Translations under genes and position numbers: made by a program | The notes under the pieces: model-generated | The model's database searches: none | What the model was told of the DNA's origin: nothing | Seen by the model: only the letters and a program-made list of their open reading frames with translations | Shown here: one piece after another, positions 45,896 to 55,346 of the stretch | Position numbering within the stretch: the first letter of the stretch is position 1 | Layout: each line of letters opens with the position of its first letter | Assembly: GCF_001956295.1 (NCBI RefSeq) | Contig: NZ_MRTD01000011.1 | Location: 124,001-188,000 of the forward strand | Direction: 5' to 3' | Length of the DNA: 64,000 nucleotides | From: Paenibacillus sp. FSL A5-0031 | Lineage (GTDB): Bacteria; Bacillota; Bacilli; Paenibacillales; Paenibacillaceae

Positions 45896-46256
45896 CATCT
45901 TAATGCTCAGTTAAGTCCAAGGCTAATCGCACTTGTCATGGTTAAAAAAACGCGCGCTAAGAAATAGACCCATTACGTTACCTATGCGGCAAATGAGTGA
46001 AGCAGAACGTCGATAATTAGGATGAGTATGGCATGGATGTCATTAGACAAATAGAACAAGACGTTGTATAGTAACAACGGATCATTTTATTGATGGTGGA
46101 AGGGGATAGATGCACCATATCTTCACCTGCATGATCCGATATTGTTGGAGAAGCTGTTCGCTTAGCCTAATTAGAAAAAGCGTATACTAGCATTTCTGAC
46201 TCAAGGTCGGGGATGCTATTTTTAATACGATATCTGACGCAGGAGGAGTAAGGAAA
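45896..46256. other. Leader region of the corrinoid operon
   Basis: This 360-bp stretch has no convincing coding frame. Near its end TAGCAT at 46188 pairs with ATGCTA at 46213, with an inner CTGAC/GTC pair and TTTTTA after it, so it may be a terminator/attenuator just before the operon. I looked for a cobalamin riboswitch (B12 box, core GCCACTG) and found none. Confidence 0.5.
46188..46223 (+). terminator. Terminator-like hairpin before the corrinoid operon
   Basis: TAGCAT, inner CTGAC, loop TCAAG, GTC and ATGCTA followed by TTTTTA, 34 bp before the btuF-like start. It may end upstream transcription or act as an attenuator. Confidence 0.55.
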
Positions 46257-47249
46257 ATGAAAAGGTTACATAAAAGCACAATGAAAACGCTAGTAGGTTT
46301 GCTGCTCGTGATGATGCTCGTATTCACAGGAGCATGCGGTGCAAATAAGGACACGGTTAACGAGCCGGGAAAAACAACGAACAATGCTGGTCAGGCTGCA
46401 ACTAACGAGCCATCCACGGCGAATGATTCGACCGTTTATCCGCTAACTTTAAAGGATGATACAGGTACGGAAATTACGTTTGAGCAACAGCCAACTAAAA
46501 TTGTCTCGCTTGCTCCTAGTGAAACTGAAGCTATTTATGCAATCGGCTCTGGTGATCGTGTTGTAGGTGTTGACGAGTCAAGCAACTATCCCGAGGAGGC
46601 AGCAAGCAAGGCAAAGGTTGGCGATATGACAACGAATATTGAAGCTGTTGCAGCTCTCAATCCGGATCTCGTGCTGGCGTCTTCTTCAATGAATGGAGAG
46701 GCAATCACGAAGCTCAGAGAACTGAAAATTCCAGTCTACGCGACAGACCCTCTCACGTATGATGCAGTTATTGCCAAAATCGAAAATTTAGGTCATATTA
46801 TGAATAAACAATCCGAAGCGGCTGAGGTTGCTGGCCACATGCTTTCTGTGAAGCAACAAGTTTCGGATGCAGTTAAGGATGCAGTGAAAAAGAAAGTGTA
46901 TTTAGAATTTTCCCCAGGCTGGACCGTTGGATCTGGCACATTCCTTGACGAATTGCTAGTACTGGCTGGCGGCGAAAATGTTGCTGGAGCTGCCCCAGGC
47001 TGGTATGAGGTGAGTGCGGAGTCGATTGTTACTCAGAATCCCGAGCTTATTATATACCCTGCATTGAAGGAGGACCCGAATCCGATTGTTGTTGGCATTG
47101 AAAGCCGTCCAGGCTGGAATGTCATTGATGCGGTGAAAAATAAGCAAATGCATGCAGTAACGGAGGACCCGCTTGTTCGTGTAGGGCCGAGACTTGCAGA
47201 TGGTTTGCTGGAGCTTGCGAAAGTGATTCACCCGGATCTCGTAAAATAA
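46257..47249 (+). CDS. btuF: Corrinoid ABC transporter substrate-binding lipoprotein
   Basis: A 330-aa periplasmic-binding-protein family member of the BtuF/FecB (TroA) fold. The signal peptide ends in the lipobox FTGAC near residue 23, so the protein is a membrane-anchored lipoprotein. The start of the fold PTKIVSLAPSETEAIYAIG is characteristic. It captures extracellular cobinamide or cobalamin for the BtuCD-like permease that follows. Siderophore binding is the family alternative, but the six corrinoid genes downstream favour corrinoids. ATG follows AGGAGGAG; the stop and next ATG overlap. Confidence 0.88.
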   Translation: MKRLHKSTMKTLVGLLLVMMLVFTGACGANKDTVNEPGKTTNNAGQAATNEPSTANDSTVYPLTLKDDTGTEITFEQQPTKIVSLAPSETEAIYAIGSGDRVVGVDESSNYPEEAASKAKVGDMTTNIEAVAALNPDLVLASSSMNGEAITKLRELKIPVYATDPLTYDAVIAKIENLGHIMNKQSEAAEVAGHMLSVKQQVSDAVKDAVKKKVYLEFSPGWTVGSGTFLDELLVLAGGENVAGAAPGWYEVSAESIVTQNPELIIYPALKEDPNPIVVGIESRPGWNVIDAVKNKQMHAVTEDPLVRVGPRLADGLLELAKVIHPDLVK

Positions 47250-48289
47250 TGATGACCTATAAATTAGTTTGGTATGGAGGAGCAGCTATGCTCCTTCTTG
47301 CTGTTTCTATCGTTGTAAGTTTGTCGATTGGCTCGGCTGGTATTTCCATTCGAGATGTTTGGGGTATTTTGCTTCATCAGCTGCCCTGGCTTGCCGATAA
47401 CTCTGTCCCTTATACGCCTGCCGAAATAGCGATTGTCACGCAAGTACGTCTATCGCGTATTTTGCTTGCCGTCCTCGTTGGAGCTTGTCTTGCACTTGCT
47501 GGCACGGGCTTTCAAGGGGTTCTTCGAAACCCGCTGGCTGATCCCTATACGCTAGGAGTATCTTCGGGGAGCTCGGTTGGTGCTTCGTTCATTATTCTAT
47601 TCGGCTTGCAGTCAGCGATTGGCATGTGGACGATACCGCTAGTTGCTTTTGCCACAGGAACCTTGACGCTGCTTGGTGTTTTTTGGCTGTCACGCAACAA
47701 GGGTGTTATACATATTGAAACGCTTATTTTATCAGGGGTTATCATCCAGTCTTTTTTAGGCGCTTTTGTATCCTTCATGGTGTCCGTCTCAGAGGGCGTC
47801 GTGAATCAAATTTTGTTCTGGTTAATGGGATCGCTTGCGATGAGAAGCTGGGAACATGTATATATGCTTATTCCTTTTCTCGCGGTAGGCTTTCCACTTT
47901 TGCTTGCATATGGGCAATCCCTCAATTTATTTGTGCTCGGTGAACGCCATGCAGCGCATCTTGGCATCCATGTCGAGAGAACGAAGCTGATCGTCTTAAT
48001 CAGCTCGACCTTGCTGACGGCAGCAGCAGTCTCTGTTTCTGGTGTAATTGGTTTTGTTGGGCTCGTGGTTCCACATCTCATTCGGTTGCTCGTTGGACCC
48101 GACTATCGATTAATTACCCCTTTATCGGCTATCGGCGGGGGTATATTTATTTTATGGGCTGATACGCTTGCGCGCATGGCGCTGACGCCTAAGGAAATAC
48201 CGCTTGGCGTTGTTACGGCTCTGCTTGGTGCGCCATTTTTTGCGTATTTGCTGCATCGGCGAAAGCTGAAGCAAGGAGGGGCGTTATGA
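47249..48289 (+). CDS. btuC: Corrinoid ABC transporter permease
   Basis: A 346-aa FecCD/BtuC-type permease with about ten membrane helices. Typical motifs are ALAGTGFQGVLRNPLADPYT near 90 and the coupling helix region GVIGFVGLVVPHLIR near 265. Its start overlaps the btuF stop, and its end overlaps the ATPase gene by ATGA. It forms the membrane channel of the importer. Confidence 0.93.
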   Translation: MMTYKLVWYGGAAMLLLAVSIVVSLSIGSAGISIRDVWGILLHQLPWLADNSVPYTPAEIAIVTQVRLSRILLAVLVGACLALAGTGFQGVLRNPLADPYTLGVSSGSSVGASFIILFGLQSAIGMWTIPLVAFATGTLTLLGVFWLSRNKGVIHIETLILSGVIIQSFLGAFVSFMVSVSEGVVNQILFWLMGSLAMRSWEHVYMLIPFLAVGFPLLLAYGQSLNLFVLGERHAAHLGIHVERTKLIVLISSTLLTAAAVSVSGVIGFVGLVVPHLIRLLVGPDYRLITPLSAIGGGIFILWADTLARMALTPKEIPLGVVTALLGAPFFAYLLHRRKLKQGGAL

Positions 48290-49068
48290 TTGAGGTGCGC
48301 AGCATCGTTCAGACGGTGCAAGGGAGGACGGTACTCAATAAGCTTTCCTGCTCATTTCAAAAAGGGCGGATGTACGGTGTTATTGGACCTAATGGCGTAG
48401 GCAAATCAACGCTGCTGCATGTATTGTCAGGCGTTGAACAGCCGGTGCAAGGTGAGGTTTTATTCGAGGGGCAGAGCATCTCCGCATATCCAAGAAAACA
48501 AATTGCACAAAAGATGGCAGTTTTGCAGCAAAGCGGGTTGCCTCAGGTAGGATTCTCTGTGCGTGAGGTGGTTAGCATGGGAAGATACCCTTTCCAAAAC
48601 TGGCTTGGCAGCGATATACATGATTCAGAGGAAATTATTGCTAAAGCGATAATGACCATGGGACTCGAAGAGCTGTCGCATCGCAAAATGGATCAACTAA
48701 GCGGCGGTGAACGTCAACGTGTTGCCTTGGCAAAGGTTATGGCGCAGGAGCCCTCTATTATATTATTGGACGAGCCCACGACTTATTTGGACATTGGTTA
48801 CCAAATTCAGCTTTTGGATACGGTACGTGCTTGGCAGCGTGAACGTGAACTGACCGTTATTGCTGTCCTGCATGATCTTAATTTGGCTTCACTATATTGC
48901 GATGAGCTTGTCGTTCTTCATGAAGGCAAAGTTGCAGCAGCTGGAACACCCAGGGCGGTCATAACTGCTGGTCTTATCAAGCAGGTTTATCAGGCCGATA
49001 CAACTGTGATTGCCCATCCTGTTACGGGTGCACCGCAAATATTGCTCCAACCGAATATGAAAATATAA
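48286..49068 (+). CDS. btuD: Corrinoid ABC transporter ATPase
   Basis: A 260-aa FepC/BtuD-type ATPase with Walker A GPNGVGKST near 35, signature LSGGERQR near 137 and Walker B IILLDEPTTYLD. It powers the preceding permease. ATGA overlap gives coupling, and the cobT gene follows after 26 bp. Confidence 0.93.
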   Translation: MIEVRSIVQTVQGRTVLNKLSCSFQKGRMYGVIGPNGVGKSTLLHVLSGVEQPVQGEVLFEGQSISAYPRKQIAQKMAVLQQSGLPQVGFSVREVVSMGRYPFQNWLGSDIHDSEEIIAKAIMTMGLEELSHRKMDQLSGGERQRVALAKVMAQEPSIILLDEPTTYLDIGYQIQLLDTVRAWQRERELTVIAVLHDLNLASLYCDELVVLHEGKVAAAGTPRAVITAGLIKQVYQADTTVIAHPVTGAPQILLQPNMKI

Positions 49069-49094
49069 AATATTATAAAACGTTTGAAGGAGTT

Positions 49095-50171
49095 ATGAAA
49101 TTGAAACATGCATTGGAAACTCAGCTTGCAGAGACGATCAAACAAATCAAACCATTTAATGAAGAGGCCGCAGAACTAGCTGTGAAACATTCAGATTCAT
49201 TGACGAAACCGCCAGGCAGCCTCGGCAAGCTAGAGACAATCGCCAGGCAGCTTGCAGGCATTTCAGGCGAGCTGTGGCCGGATTTGTCACGTAAAGCCGT
49301 TATTGTCATGGCGGGTGATCATGGAGTATGCGATGAAGGAGTCAGTGCGTTTCCACAAGCGGTGACACCACAAATGGTGCTCAACTTCCTCAGCGGAGGA
49401 GCTGCTGTCAATGTGTTGGCAAGACAAGCCGGCGCAGATGTTGTTTGTGTGGATATTGGTGTAAATGCGGATTTGGAGCATGAGATGTTAGTGAGCCGTA
49501 AAGTGGTGCGGGGGACGGCTAATATGGCCAAGCAGCCCGCGATGACACGCGAAGAAGCCGTCCAAGCTATTATTGTTGGCATTGAAGTGGTTAATGAGCA
49601 GGTGCAGCGCGGCTGCCGTTTGTTTGCAACAGGCGAAATGGGTATTGGCAATACGACAGCCAGTGCGGCGTTAACGACCGTATTGACGGGCCTATCTCCT
49701 GAGGAATCAGTCGGCCGAGGAACCGGCATAAATGATGAAAGCTGGGCAAATAAAGTACGGGTAGTCAAACGCGCAATTGCTGTCAACGAATTGGACCGCG
49801 CTAGTGTCGATCCAATCGATGTGCTGGCTAAGGTTGGCGGTGCAGAAATCGCAGGACTTGTTGGCGTTATTATCGGAGCTGCAGCAAACGGCTGCCCAGT
49901 CGTCATCGACGGTTATATTTCATCTGCTGCGGGGCTTGTCGCATCACGGATAGCGGAGCAGACGCTTCCCTTTATGATTGCTTCTCACCTCTCTCAAGAG
50001 CAAGGTCATTTGAAGCTGCTTGAATCAATAGGTTTGCTTCCCATGATGCAGCTGGAGATGCGGCTTGGCGAAGGCACTGGTGCTGTATTATGTTTTCATT
50101 TTATAGACGCTGCTCTCCATCTCATGAATGAAATGGCAACATTTGAGAGTGCAGGCGTATCCAAAGGTTAG
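49095..50171 (+). CDS. cobT: Nicotinate-nucleotide:dimethylbenzimidazole phosphoribosyltransferase
   Basis: A 358-aa CobT. Family motifs seen are LTKPPGSLGKLE near 36, MAGDHGVCDEGVSAFPQ near 73, GEMGIGNTT near 178 and the catalytic-glutamate loop RLGEGTGA near 325. It makes alpha-ribazole phosphate from the lower ligand and nicotinate mononucleotide in cobalamin nucleotide loop assembly. GAAGGAG lies before the ATG. Eleven bases separate it from cobU. Confidence 0.95.
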   Translation: MKLKHALETQLAETIKQIKPFNEEAAELAVKHSDSLTKPPGSLGKLETIARQLAGISGELWPDLSRKAVIVMAGDHGVCDEGVSAFPQAVTPQMVLNFLSGGAAVNVLARQAGADVVCVDIGVNADLEHEMLVSRKVVRGTANMAKQPAMTREEAVQAIIVGIEVVNEQVQRGCRLFATGEMGIGNTTASAALTTVLTGLSPEESVGRGTGINDESWANKVRVVKRAIAVNELDRASVDPIDVLAKVGGAEIAGLVGVIIGAAANGCPVVIDGYISSAAGLVASRIAEQTLPFMIASHLSQEQGHLKLLESIGLLPMMQLEMRLGEGTGAVLCFHFIDAALHLMNEMATFESAGVSKG

Positions 50172-50181
50172 GTGAGCGTGA

Positions 50182-50772
50182 ATGGCAATTCTAGTAACGG
50201 GCGGAGCAAGAAGCGGGAAGAGCGGATTCGCCGAGCAGTATGCGATGAGGGTTGCAGCCCGTGGATTTTATATTGCGACCTGTCAGCCTTATGATACGGA
50301 GATGCGCGAGCGAATAGGAAAACATCGCAAGGATCGTGAGGATTCAGGCTTCCGCTGGCAGACCATCGAAGATCCGCATGAAGCAGCAAATGTGCTTTAC
50401 AGATTGAAAGAGCAAATGGATAAAGAAATTTCAAACGGACAGCAGCCTGCTGTCGTCTTGCTCGATTGCTTAACGTTATGGCTGACAAATTGGCTTATGC
50501 GAATAGAACAAGAATCGTATGAAGATACGAGGCTGAAAATGGAGCAGCAGAAACTTATCGAAGCTATTTCCAACTATCCATATCCATTAATCATTGTCAC
50601 CAATGAGGTAGGAGATGGCATTGTTCCGGCATATCCTCTAGGCAGACTTTTTCGAGACGAGGCGGGGAGGTTCAACCAACAGATTGCTGCGATATGCGAG
50701 CGGGTTTTTCTCGTCACCGCAGGCATACCAGTTGAATTGAAATCGCAAGCTTTTAACTGGGATCAATTATGA
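50182..50772 (+). CDS. cobU: Adenosylcobinamide kinase / guanylyltransferase
   Basis: A 196-aa CobU. P-loop GGARSGKS at about 6-13; the GMP-carrying His is in GKHRKDRED near 48; VVLLDCLTLWLTNWLM is the Walker B-like region. It phosphorylates adenosylcobinamide and attaches GMP. Its stop overlaps the cbiB start (ATGA). Confidence 0.94.
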   Translation: MAILVTGGARSGKSGFAEQYAMRVAARGFYIATCQPYDTEMRERIGKHRKDREDSGFRWQTIEDPHEAANVLYRLKEQMDKEISNGQQPAVVLLDCLTLWLTNWLMRIEQESYEDTRLKMEQQKLIEAISNYPYPLIIVTNEVGDGIVPAYPLGRLFRDEAGRFNQQIAAICERVFLVTAGIPVELKSQAFNWDQL

Positions 50773-51749
50773 TGATTTATTCAATAAAGGAGCTCCTGCT
50801 CCTCGCAGCGGCAGCCATTGCAATAGATTGGATCGTTGGCGATCCGAAATGGCCAACTCATCCCGTCATATGGATAGGCAGGCTCATTCGACTGCTGGAA
50901 CGTTTGCTTGCTCCAGAACGATTGAAGGAACATCCGGCTGCTGTAAGAGGCTTAGGTGTAGTGTTGACCTTTGTCACACTCGTTGTCAGCTGCGGCGCAA
51001 TGTGGTTCATTATTTGGGCGGCAGATGCTATACATACTTGGTTAGGCTATGCGGTGAGCGCATGGTTTATTTCGACAACGCTAGCGGTGAAGGGATTAAA
51101 GGAAGCAGCCATGCTCGTCTATCAGCCATTAGTGGAAGGCAGATTAGATGAAGCACGTAAATATGTTGGTTATATCGTTGGCCGAGATACAGCAAAGCTG
51201 GATGAGCGAGAGGCATCGCGCGCTGCAATTGAGACGGTTGCTGAAAATACGGTAGATGCGCTCGTTTCACCGTTGTTGTTCGCTTTAATTGGAGGCGCAC
51301 CGCTTGCAATGCTCTACCGAGCAACGAATACGCTGGATTCCATGGTCGGATATCGGAATGAAAAATATAAGTATTTTGGCTGGTGCTCTGCACTTACGGA
51401 TGATGTATTAAACTATATTCCTGCCAGAATAACTGGCGTTTTGCTTACGTTGTCATCGCTGTTTGATCAGAGAATGAAGGCGAAGCAGGCGTGGCTTGCC
51501 ATTCGTACATTTGCACATTTTCATCCTAGTCCCAATAGCGGCATACCGGAATCAGCGGTTGCAGGGGCGCTAGGCATTGAGCTTGGCGGTATGAATTCGT
51601 ATTTTGGTGTAATCAGTGAACGAGCAAGGATGGGATGGCCAACTCGCCAACTGGAACCAAACGATATTGTACTAAGCGTGCGATTACTGTACAGCGTTAG
51701 TTTTATATTATTTGCGGGGGTGATCACCGTATGGTTCGTCGTGAACTAA
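50769..51749 (+). CDS. cbiB: Adenosylcobinamide-phosphate synthase
   Basis: A 326-aa membrane enzyme with about four to five helices. Motifs include DWIVGDPKWPTHPVIWIGRLI near 20 and VAENTVDALVSPLLFALIGG near 158 with RATNTLDSMVGYRNEKY. CbiB/CobD attaches aminopropanol(-phosphate) to cobyric acid. It overlaps cobU by 4 bp and cobS by 19 bp. Confidence 0.95.
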   Translation: MMIYSIKELLLLAAAAIAIDWIVGDPKWPTHPVIWIGRLIRLLERLLAPERLKEHPAAVRGLGVVLTFVTLVVSCGAMWFIIWAADAIHTWLGYAVSAWFISTTLAVKGLKEAAMLVYQPLVEGRLDEARKYVGYIVGRDTAKLDEREASRAAIETVAENTVDALVSPLLFALIGGAPLAMLYRATNTLDSMVGYRNEKYKYFGWCSALTDDVLNYIPARITGVLLTLSSLFDQRMKAKQAWLAIRTFAHFHPSPNSGIPESAVAGALGIELGGMNSYFGVISERARMGWPTRQLEPNDIVLSVRLLYSVSFILFAGVITVWFVVN

Positions 51750-52543
51750 AGCTGCATTTCCAAGCACTTATTGCTGCTTTTCAATTTCTAACTCGTTTTC
51801 CAATTCCCATCACTGTTCCTTTCCAAGGATCTGTTCTCTTGCGAAGTGTTGTCTATTTCCCTGTAGCTGGTGCGTTTATCGGTATCTGTCTCCTTGCATG
51901 TACGTGGCTGCTAGCATTGTTTGTCCCTGCTTGGCCAAGTGCTGTACTGATTCTTGCGATATGGACTGCATTAAGCGGGGGGCTGCATTTGGACGGTTGG
52001 ATGGATACAGCGGACGGCGTGCTGAGTCACCGCTCACCCGAGCGCATGCTAGAGATTATGAAGGATAGCCGAGTTGGAGCGATGGGCGTCATTGCCGCAG
52101 TATTGCTCCTTCTTCTCAAGGCGTCGTTATTAGCAGAACTGCTGAGAGGTGACCATTTTGAGCAATATGGACCATTGCTTGTCATCGTGCCGATTTGGAG
52201 CCGTGCTTGGATGAGCGCAGCTATTGCTTGGTGGCCGAATGCCCGTCAGGGTGAAGGGATCGCCGTTTTATTTAATGAGGTCAAATGGCCGCAAGCGACT
52301 GCTTCTTTTGTGATGGCAGCCATTCTTTCTGTCCTTACTTTTTGGATCGCTGGCACAGGTACAAACGTAGCATTAATAATGCTGCTTATTATCGTCATCT
52401 TAACGATTTGCTGCGGTGGTTTCATAGCAGCATGGTTAAATCGGAAGCTTGGCGGATTAACTGGGGATACATATGGTGCGATGAACGAAGCGATTGAAGC
52501 GTTATTGCTGCTTGCGGCGGTCATCTGGTTATATGCGCAATAG
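51731..52543 (+). CDS. cobS: Adenosylcobinamide-GDP ribazoletransferase
   Basis: A 270-aa membrane enzyme with about six to seven helices. The conserved acidic motif GGLHLDGWMDTADGVLSH lies near 80, followed by RMLEIMKDSRVGAMGV. It joins the activated corrinoid to alpha-ribazole, the last step of loop assembly. The ATG overlaps cbiB by 19 bp. Confidence 0.94.
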   Translation: MVRRELKLHFQALIAAFQFLTRFPIPITVPFQGSVLLRSVVYFPVAGAFIGICLLACTWLLALFVPAWPSAVLILAIWTALSGGLHLDGWMDTADGVLSHRSPERMLEIMKDSRVGAMGVIAAVLLLLLKASLLAELLRGDHFEQYGPLLVIVPIWSRAWMSAAIAWWPNARQGEGIAVLFNEVKWPQATASFVMAAILSVLTFWIAGTGTNVALIMLLIIVILTICCGGFIAAWLNRKLGGLTGDTYGAMNEAIEALLLLAAVIWLYAQ

Positions 52544-52564
52544 AAAAGGAGTTGTTTTTGTTAA

Positions 52565-53665
52565 ATGTTGGAAAGATATGGTCATGGCGGCGATTTGCGG
52601 ACCGCGGAAGAAGCGTTCGATATACCTGCGCATAAATTTGTTGATTTCAGCTCGAATATGAATCCGCTAGGTGCGCCATTAAGCGTTAAACAAGCGCTTC
52701 TTGCCTATGCAGATATGATAGAGCAATACCCTGATCCAGCCGTTCGCGGCCTAAGAAAGAAGCTTGCTGAACTACATAATATTGATGCTCAATCCATCGT
52801 AGTAGGAAACGGAGCGGCAGAACTAATCGATCTTATCGTCCGTACGCTGCAACCAAAGTTAACGACGCTTGCCATTCCGTGCTTTGATGAATATGGCGAT
52901 GCCATTCGGAAAATCGGCGGAGCTGTGTATGAAATTAAATTATCATCGCACATGCAGTTTAAGCTTAGCTTGGATTCCGAGCATTTATGCGAAGCGGCCG
53001 CCACAGGATCATTAGTTATGCTCGGTTCGCCAAACAATCCGACGGGTCAGCTTGTAGATCCAGAACTAATTCGAGCACTCTTAAGTAAAGGCGCCTACGT
53101 CGTAGTTGACGAGGCGTTTATGGATTTTGTGCCTGATGAAGCACGGTACAGCCTTGTTCAAGAAGCAACTAGGCATGAACGGTTGTTCGTCATCCGCTCA
53201 ATGACAAAATTTTATGCGATACCAGGCATTCGACTTGGATATATCGTTGGCATGCCTAGAACGATAAGCGGCTTGCGACGCTTGCAAATACCATGGAGCG
53301 TTAACTCTTTAGCGCAGCTGATTGGGGAAGCGGTGCTGGATGAGAAGGATTATGCAGAGCGTACACTCGCTTGGTTAGAGCAGGAAAGACCTTGGCTCAT
53401 GTCTGAGCTTGAGGCCATCGGCTTTGACGTTAACCCAAGTGCAGCCAATTATTTGCTCATTAGGATTCCGAGCGATGCGGGTCTCAGTGCCAGCATGCTT
53501 CAGCTCGAGATGGGCAAGCAAGGGGTGCTTATTCGCGATGCATCGAGATTTGCAGGGCTTGATCATACGTATATCCGGGTTGCTATTAAACTTCGGCAGC
53601 AAAATGAACAGCTGATCGCTGCTTTTAAGCATTGCTTGAAATGGAATGAAAACCAAGGCGGATAA
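52565..53665 (+). CDS. cobD: Threonine-phosphate decarboxylase
   Basis: A 366-aa PLP enzyme of the HisC/CobD group. DFSSNMNPLG near 27, GSPNNPTGQL near 155 and the PLP lysine in SMTKFYAIPGIRLGY near 220 are visible. HisC-like aminotransferases look similar, but position between cobS and cbiZ and the DFSSNMNPLG start favour CobD, which makes aminopropanol phosphate. Start ATG 52565 has AAGGAG about 12 bases upstream. Confidence 0.9.
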   Translation: MLERYGHGGDLRTAEEAFDIPAHKFVDFSSNMNPLGAPLSVKQALLAYADMIEQYPDPAVRGLRKKLAELHNIDAQSIVVGNGAAELIDLIVRTLQPKLTTLAIPCFDEYGDAIRKIGGAVYEIKLSSHMQFKLSLDSEHLCEAAATGSLVMLGSPNNPTGQLVDPELIRALLSKGAYVVVDEAFMDFVPDEARYSLVQEATRHERLFVIRSMTKFYAIPGIRLGYIVGMPRTISGLRRLQIPWSVNSLAQLIGEAVLDEKDYAERTLAWLEQERPWLMSELEAIGFDVNPSAANYLLIRIPSDAGLSASMLQLEMGKQGVLIRDASRFAGLDHTYIRVAIKLRQQNEQLIAAFKHCLKWNENQGG

Positions 53666-53751
53666 GGGGATTTGAACGAAATACAAATTTCCTACCCATT
53701 ACAAATTAAACTCATGTATAAGCTTCTGTGACAGCAAAAGGAGGGAAAGCA

Positions 53752-54465
53752 GTGACACAGCCCTTTCGCAAAGACCAGTATTATTATCAATCACAGCTGT
53801 GGTGCGGCGTAAGCTTGCAGCTCCTTGAGGACCGCATTGAAGCAAGCAGCAATGTTCCTTTGTATGCGCTAAGCAGCGCGATTCATCCGGGCGGCTTTTC
53901 TTATACCAATCGGATTGTGAATTGGAAAGTTCCGCTTACTTATCAATGTGAAGATCCTGTTCTCGACATCGTTAATCAATGTACGCAATGGGGCTGCGAA
54001 CCAGTAGCTACAGTAGGTTTATTAACAGCAGCGAAGCTGACACATGCATCCATCACTGAAATGGAAGGCGATCGGTTTAAGCTTATCTGCTGTACGACGG
54101 TAGGCACACGAAATGCAGCAAGATCTGGTATGCCGCGAAGTACCTTCTCTGCTTATTCTCCGGGAACGATCAATATTGTTATTTTAATCGATGGTCAAAT
54201 GACTGAATCAGCTATGGTGAATGCGGTCATAACAGCAACTGAAGCGAAAACAGCAGCATTACAGCATTTAGGCATCGTTGAGATGGAAACAGGACAATCA
54301 GCTACGGGGACGACAACGGATGCCATTGTCGTAGCGGTTAGTCAAGCAGCAAGCTGGAATGCGGTACATGCGTATGCTGGTGCAGCTACGACAATTGGTT
54401 GCGCGATTGGAGAAGCGGTCTATGAGACCGTGTTAGAAGCAGCACGAACGCAGCATGATGACTAA
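53752..54465 (+). CDS. cbiZ: Adenosylcobinamide amidohydrolase (CbiZ)
   Basis: A 237-aa CbiZ that hydrolyses adenosylcobinamide to adenosylcobyric acid so that the loop can be rebuilt. SSAIHPGGFSYTNRIVNW and AYAGAATTIGCAIGEAVYE are typical. I chose GTG 53752 because AAAGGAGG precedes it; the GTG at 53728 overlaps that site. It is the last gene of the operon, so imported cobinamide can be reprocessed by CbiB. Confidence 0.92.
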   Translation: MTQPFRKDQYYYQSQLWCGVSLQLLEDRIEASSNVPLYALSSAIHPGGFSYTNRIVNWKVPLTYQCEDPVLDIVNQCTQWGCEPVATVGLLTAAKLTHASITEMEGDRFKLICCTTVGTRNAARSGMPRSTFSAYSPGTINIVILIDGQMTESAMVNAVITATEAKTAALQHLGIVEMETGQSATGTTTDAIVVAVSQAASWNAVHAYAGAATTIGCAIGEAVYETVLEAARTQHDD

Positions 54466-54509
54466 GGATTAATGACCTTCGCTATAATGACTAAATGGAG
54501 GTTTGCGAA

Positions 54510-54948
54510 TTGGAATTTTGGATACGGAAAGCGACGATCGATGATCTTAAGCTTCTCTCTCAAATGAACAAAGAGCTTATCGAGGATGAAGGCAGCCGTA
54601 ATCCAATGACTCTCGCGCAGCTTGAAGACAGATTTCTTGGGTGGCTGTCAAGCGATTGGGAGATTTCATTGTTTGAGAAGGATTCTGCTATTTTAGGTTA
54701 TGCGGTATATCAAATCAGCGCAGATGTTTTTTATCCAGAGGAGTCAAATGTTTATCTCAGACAGTACCACTCGACAGCAACGGAGCCATGGTTATGGAAG
54801 CGCAGTATTAAAACAATTAGTCCGCGACTCATTTCCTAGCGGTGCCAAAGTGACGATTGATGTGTTGGCCTCAAATCCGCGCGGGCAGCAATTTTGGACG
54901 AGTTGTGGTTTTGAACCCTATTATACGAACATGCAGCTTAAACAATGA
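54510..54948 (+). pseudogene. GNAT acetyltransferase gene with a frameshift
   Basis: The first part (to about 54770) reads FWIRKATIDDLKLLSQMNKEL, a GNAT N-terminus. Continuation of the same fold is in the +1 frame: QRSHGYGSAVLKQLV (acetyl-CoA motif A, Q/RxxGxG/A) and NPRGQQFWTSCGFEPYY. The switch lies near 54760-54785 in the sequence coding the strand before motif A. The combined length of about 145 aa is normal. A one-base error in the assembly or a genuine mutation could cause it. TTG 54510 is preceded by GGAGG. Confidence 0.82.
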
Positions 54949-55010
54949 AACAGCGTACTGCTTGGACTTTTACCGACTACCGACTACGCCATGCCGGAGA
55001 CAAAATAACA

Positions 55011-55169
55011 ATGGGGATGTTAATTGAAATTGTCTTTGAGTTTATTGCCGATTTATTTATAGCGGACGGAAACGGGAAATGGGAGAAGCTCAAACAGACA
55101 AAGTATGAGAGAAAGCTGCGAAAATGGGCAAAAGAATACGAATGGTTTGAGCATTTATCCGCAATCTAG
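55011..55169 (+). CDS. Small hypothetical protein
   Basis: A 52-aa peptide with a hydrophobic N-terminus (MGMLIEIVFEFIADLFIA) and a charged Lys/Glu/Trp-rich end. GGAGA lies ten bases before ATG 55011. Function unknown; a small amphipathic membrane-associated protein is possible. The longer frame from 54945 lacks a site. Confidence 0.55.
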   Translation: MGMLIEIVFEFIADLFIADGNGKWEKLKQTKYERKLRKWAKEYEWFEHLSAI

Positions 55170-55346
55170 ACTTATATTTGGAAGCAAGGCGCCAATTAGA
55201 GGGAATGCTCATCGATAAATATAAAAGAAGCAGCGGAATAAAATAGCGGAGTTACATTACAGCGATTGTGAAATCGTGTAAAATGATATAGTTGAACAAT
55301 CGGTCATAAGATCGATCGTGTGCCGCTTAGAACGGAGGAACTTCCT

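Noticed and set aside
45896..46256. Cobalamin riboswitch upstream of the corrinoid operon
   Set aside because: I could not find the B12 box or core elements by eye.
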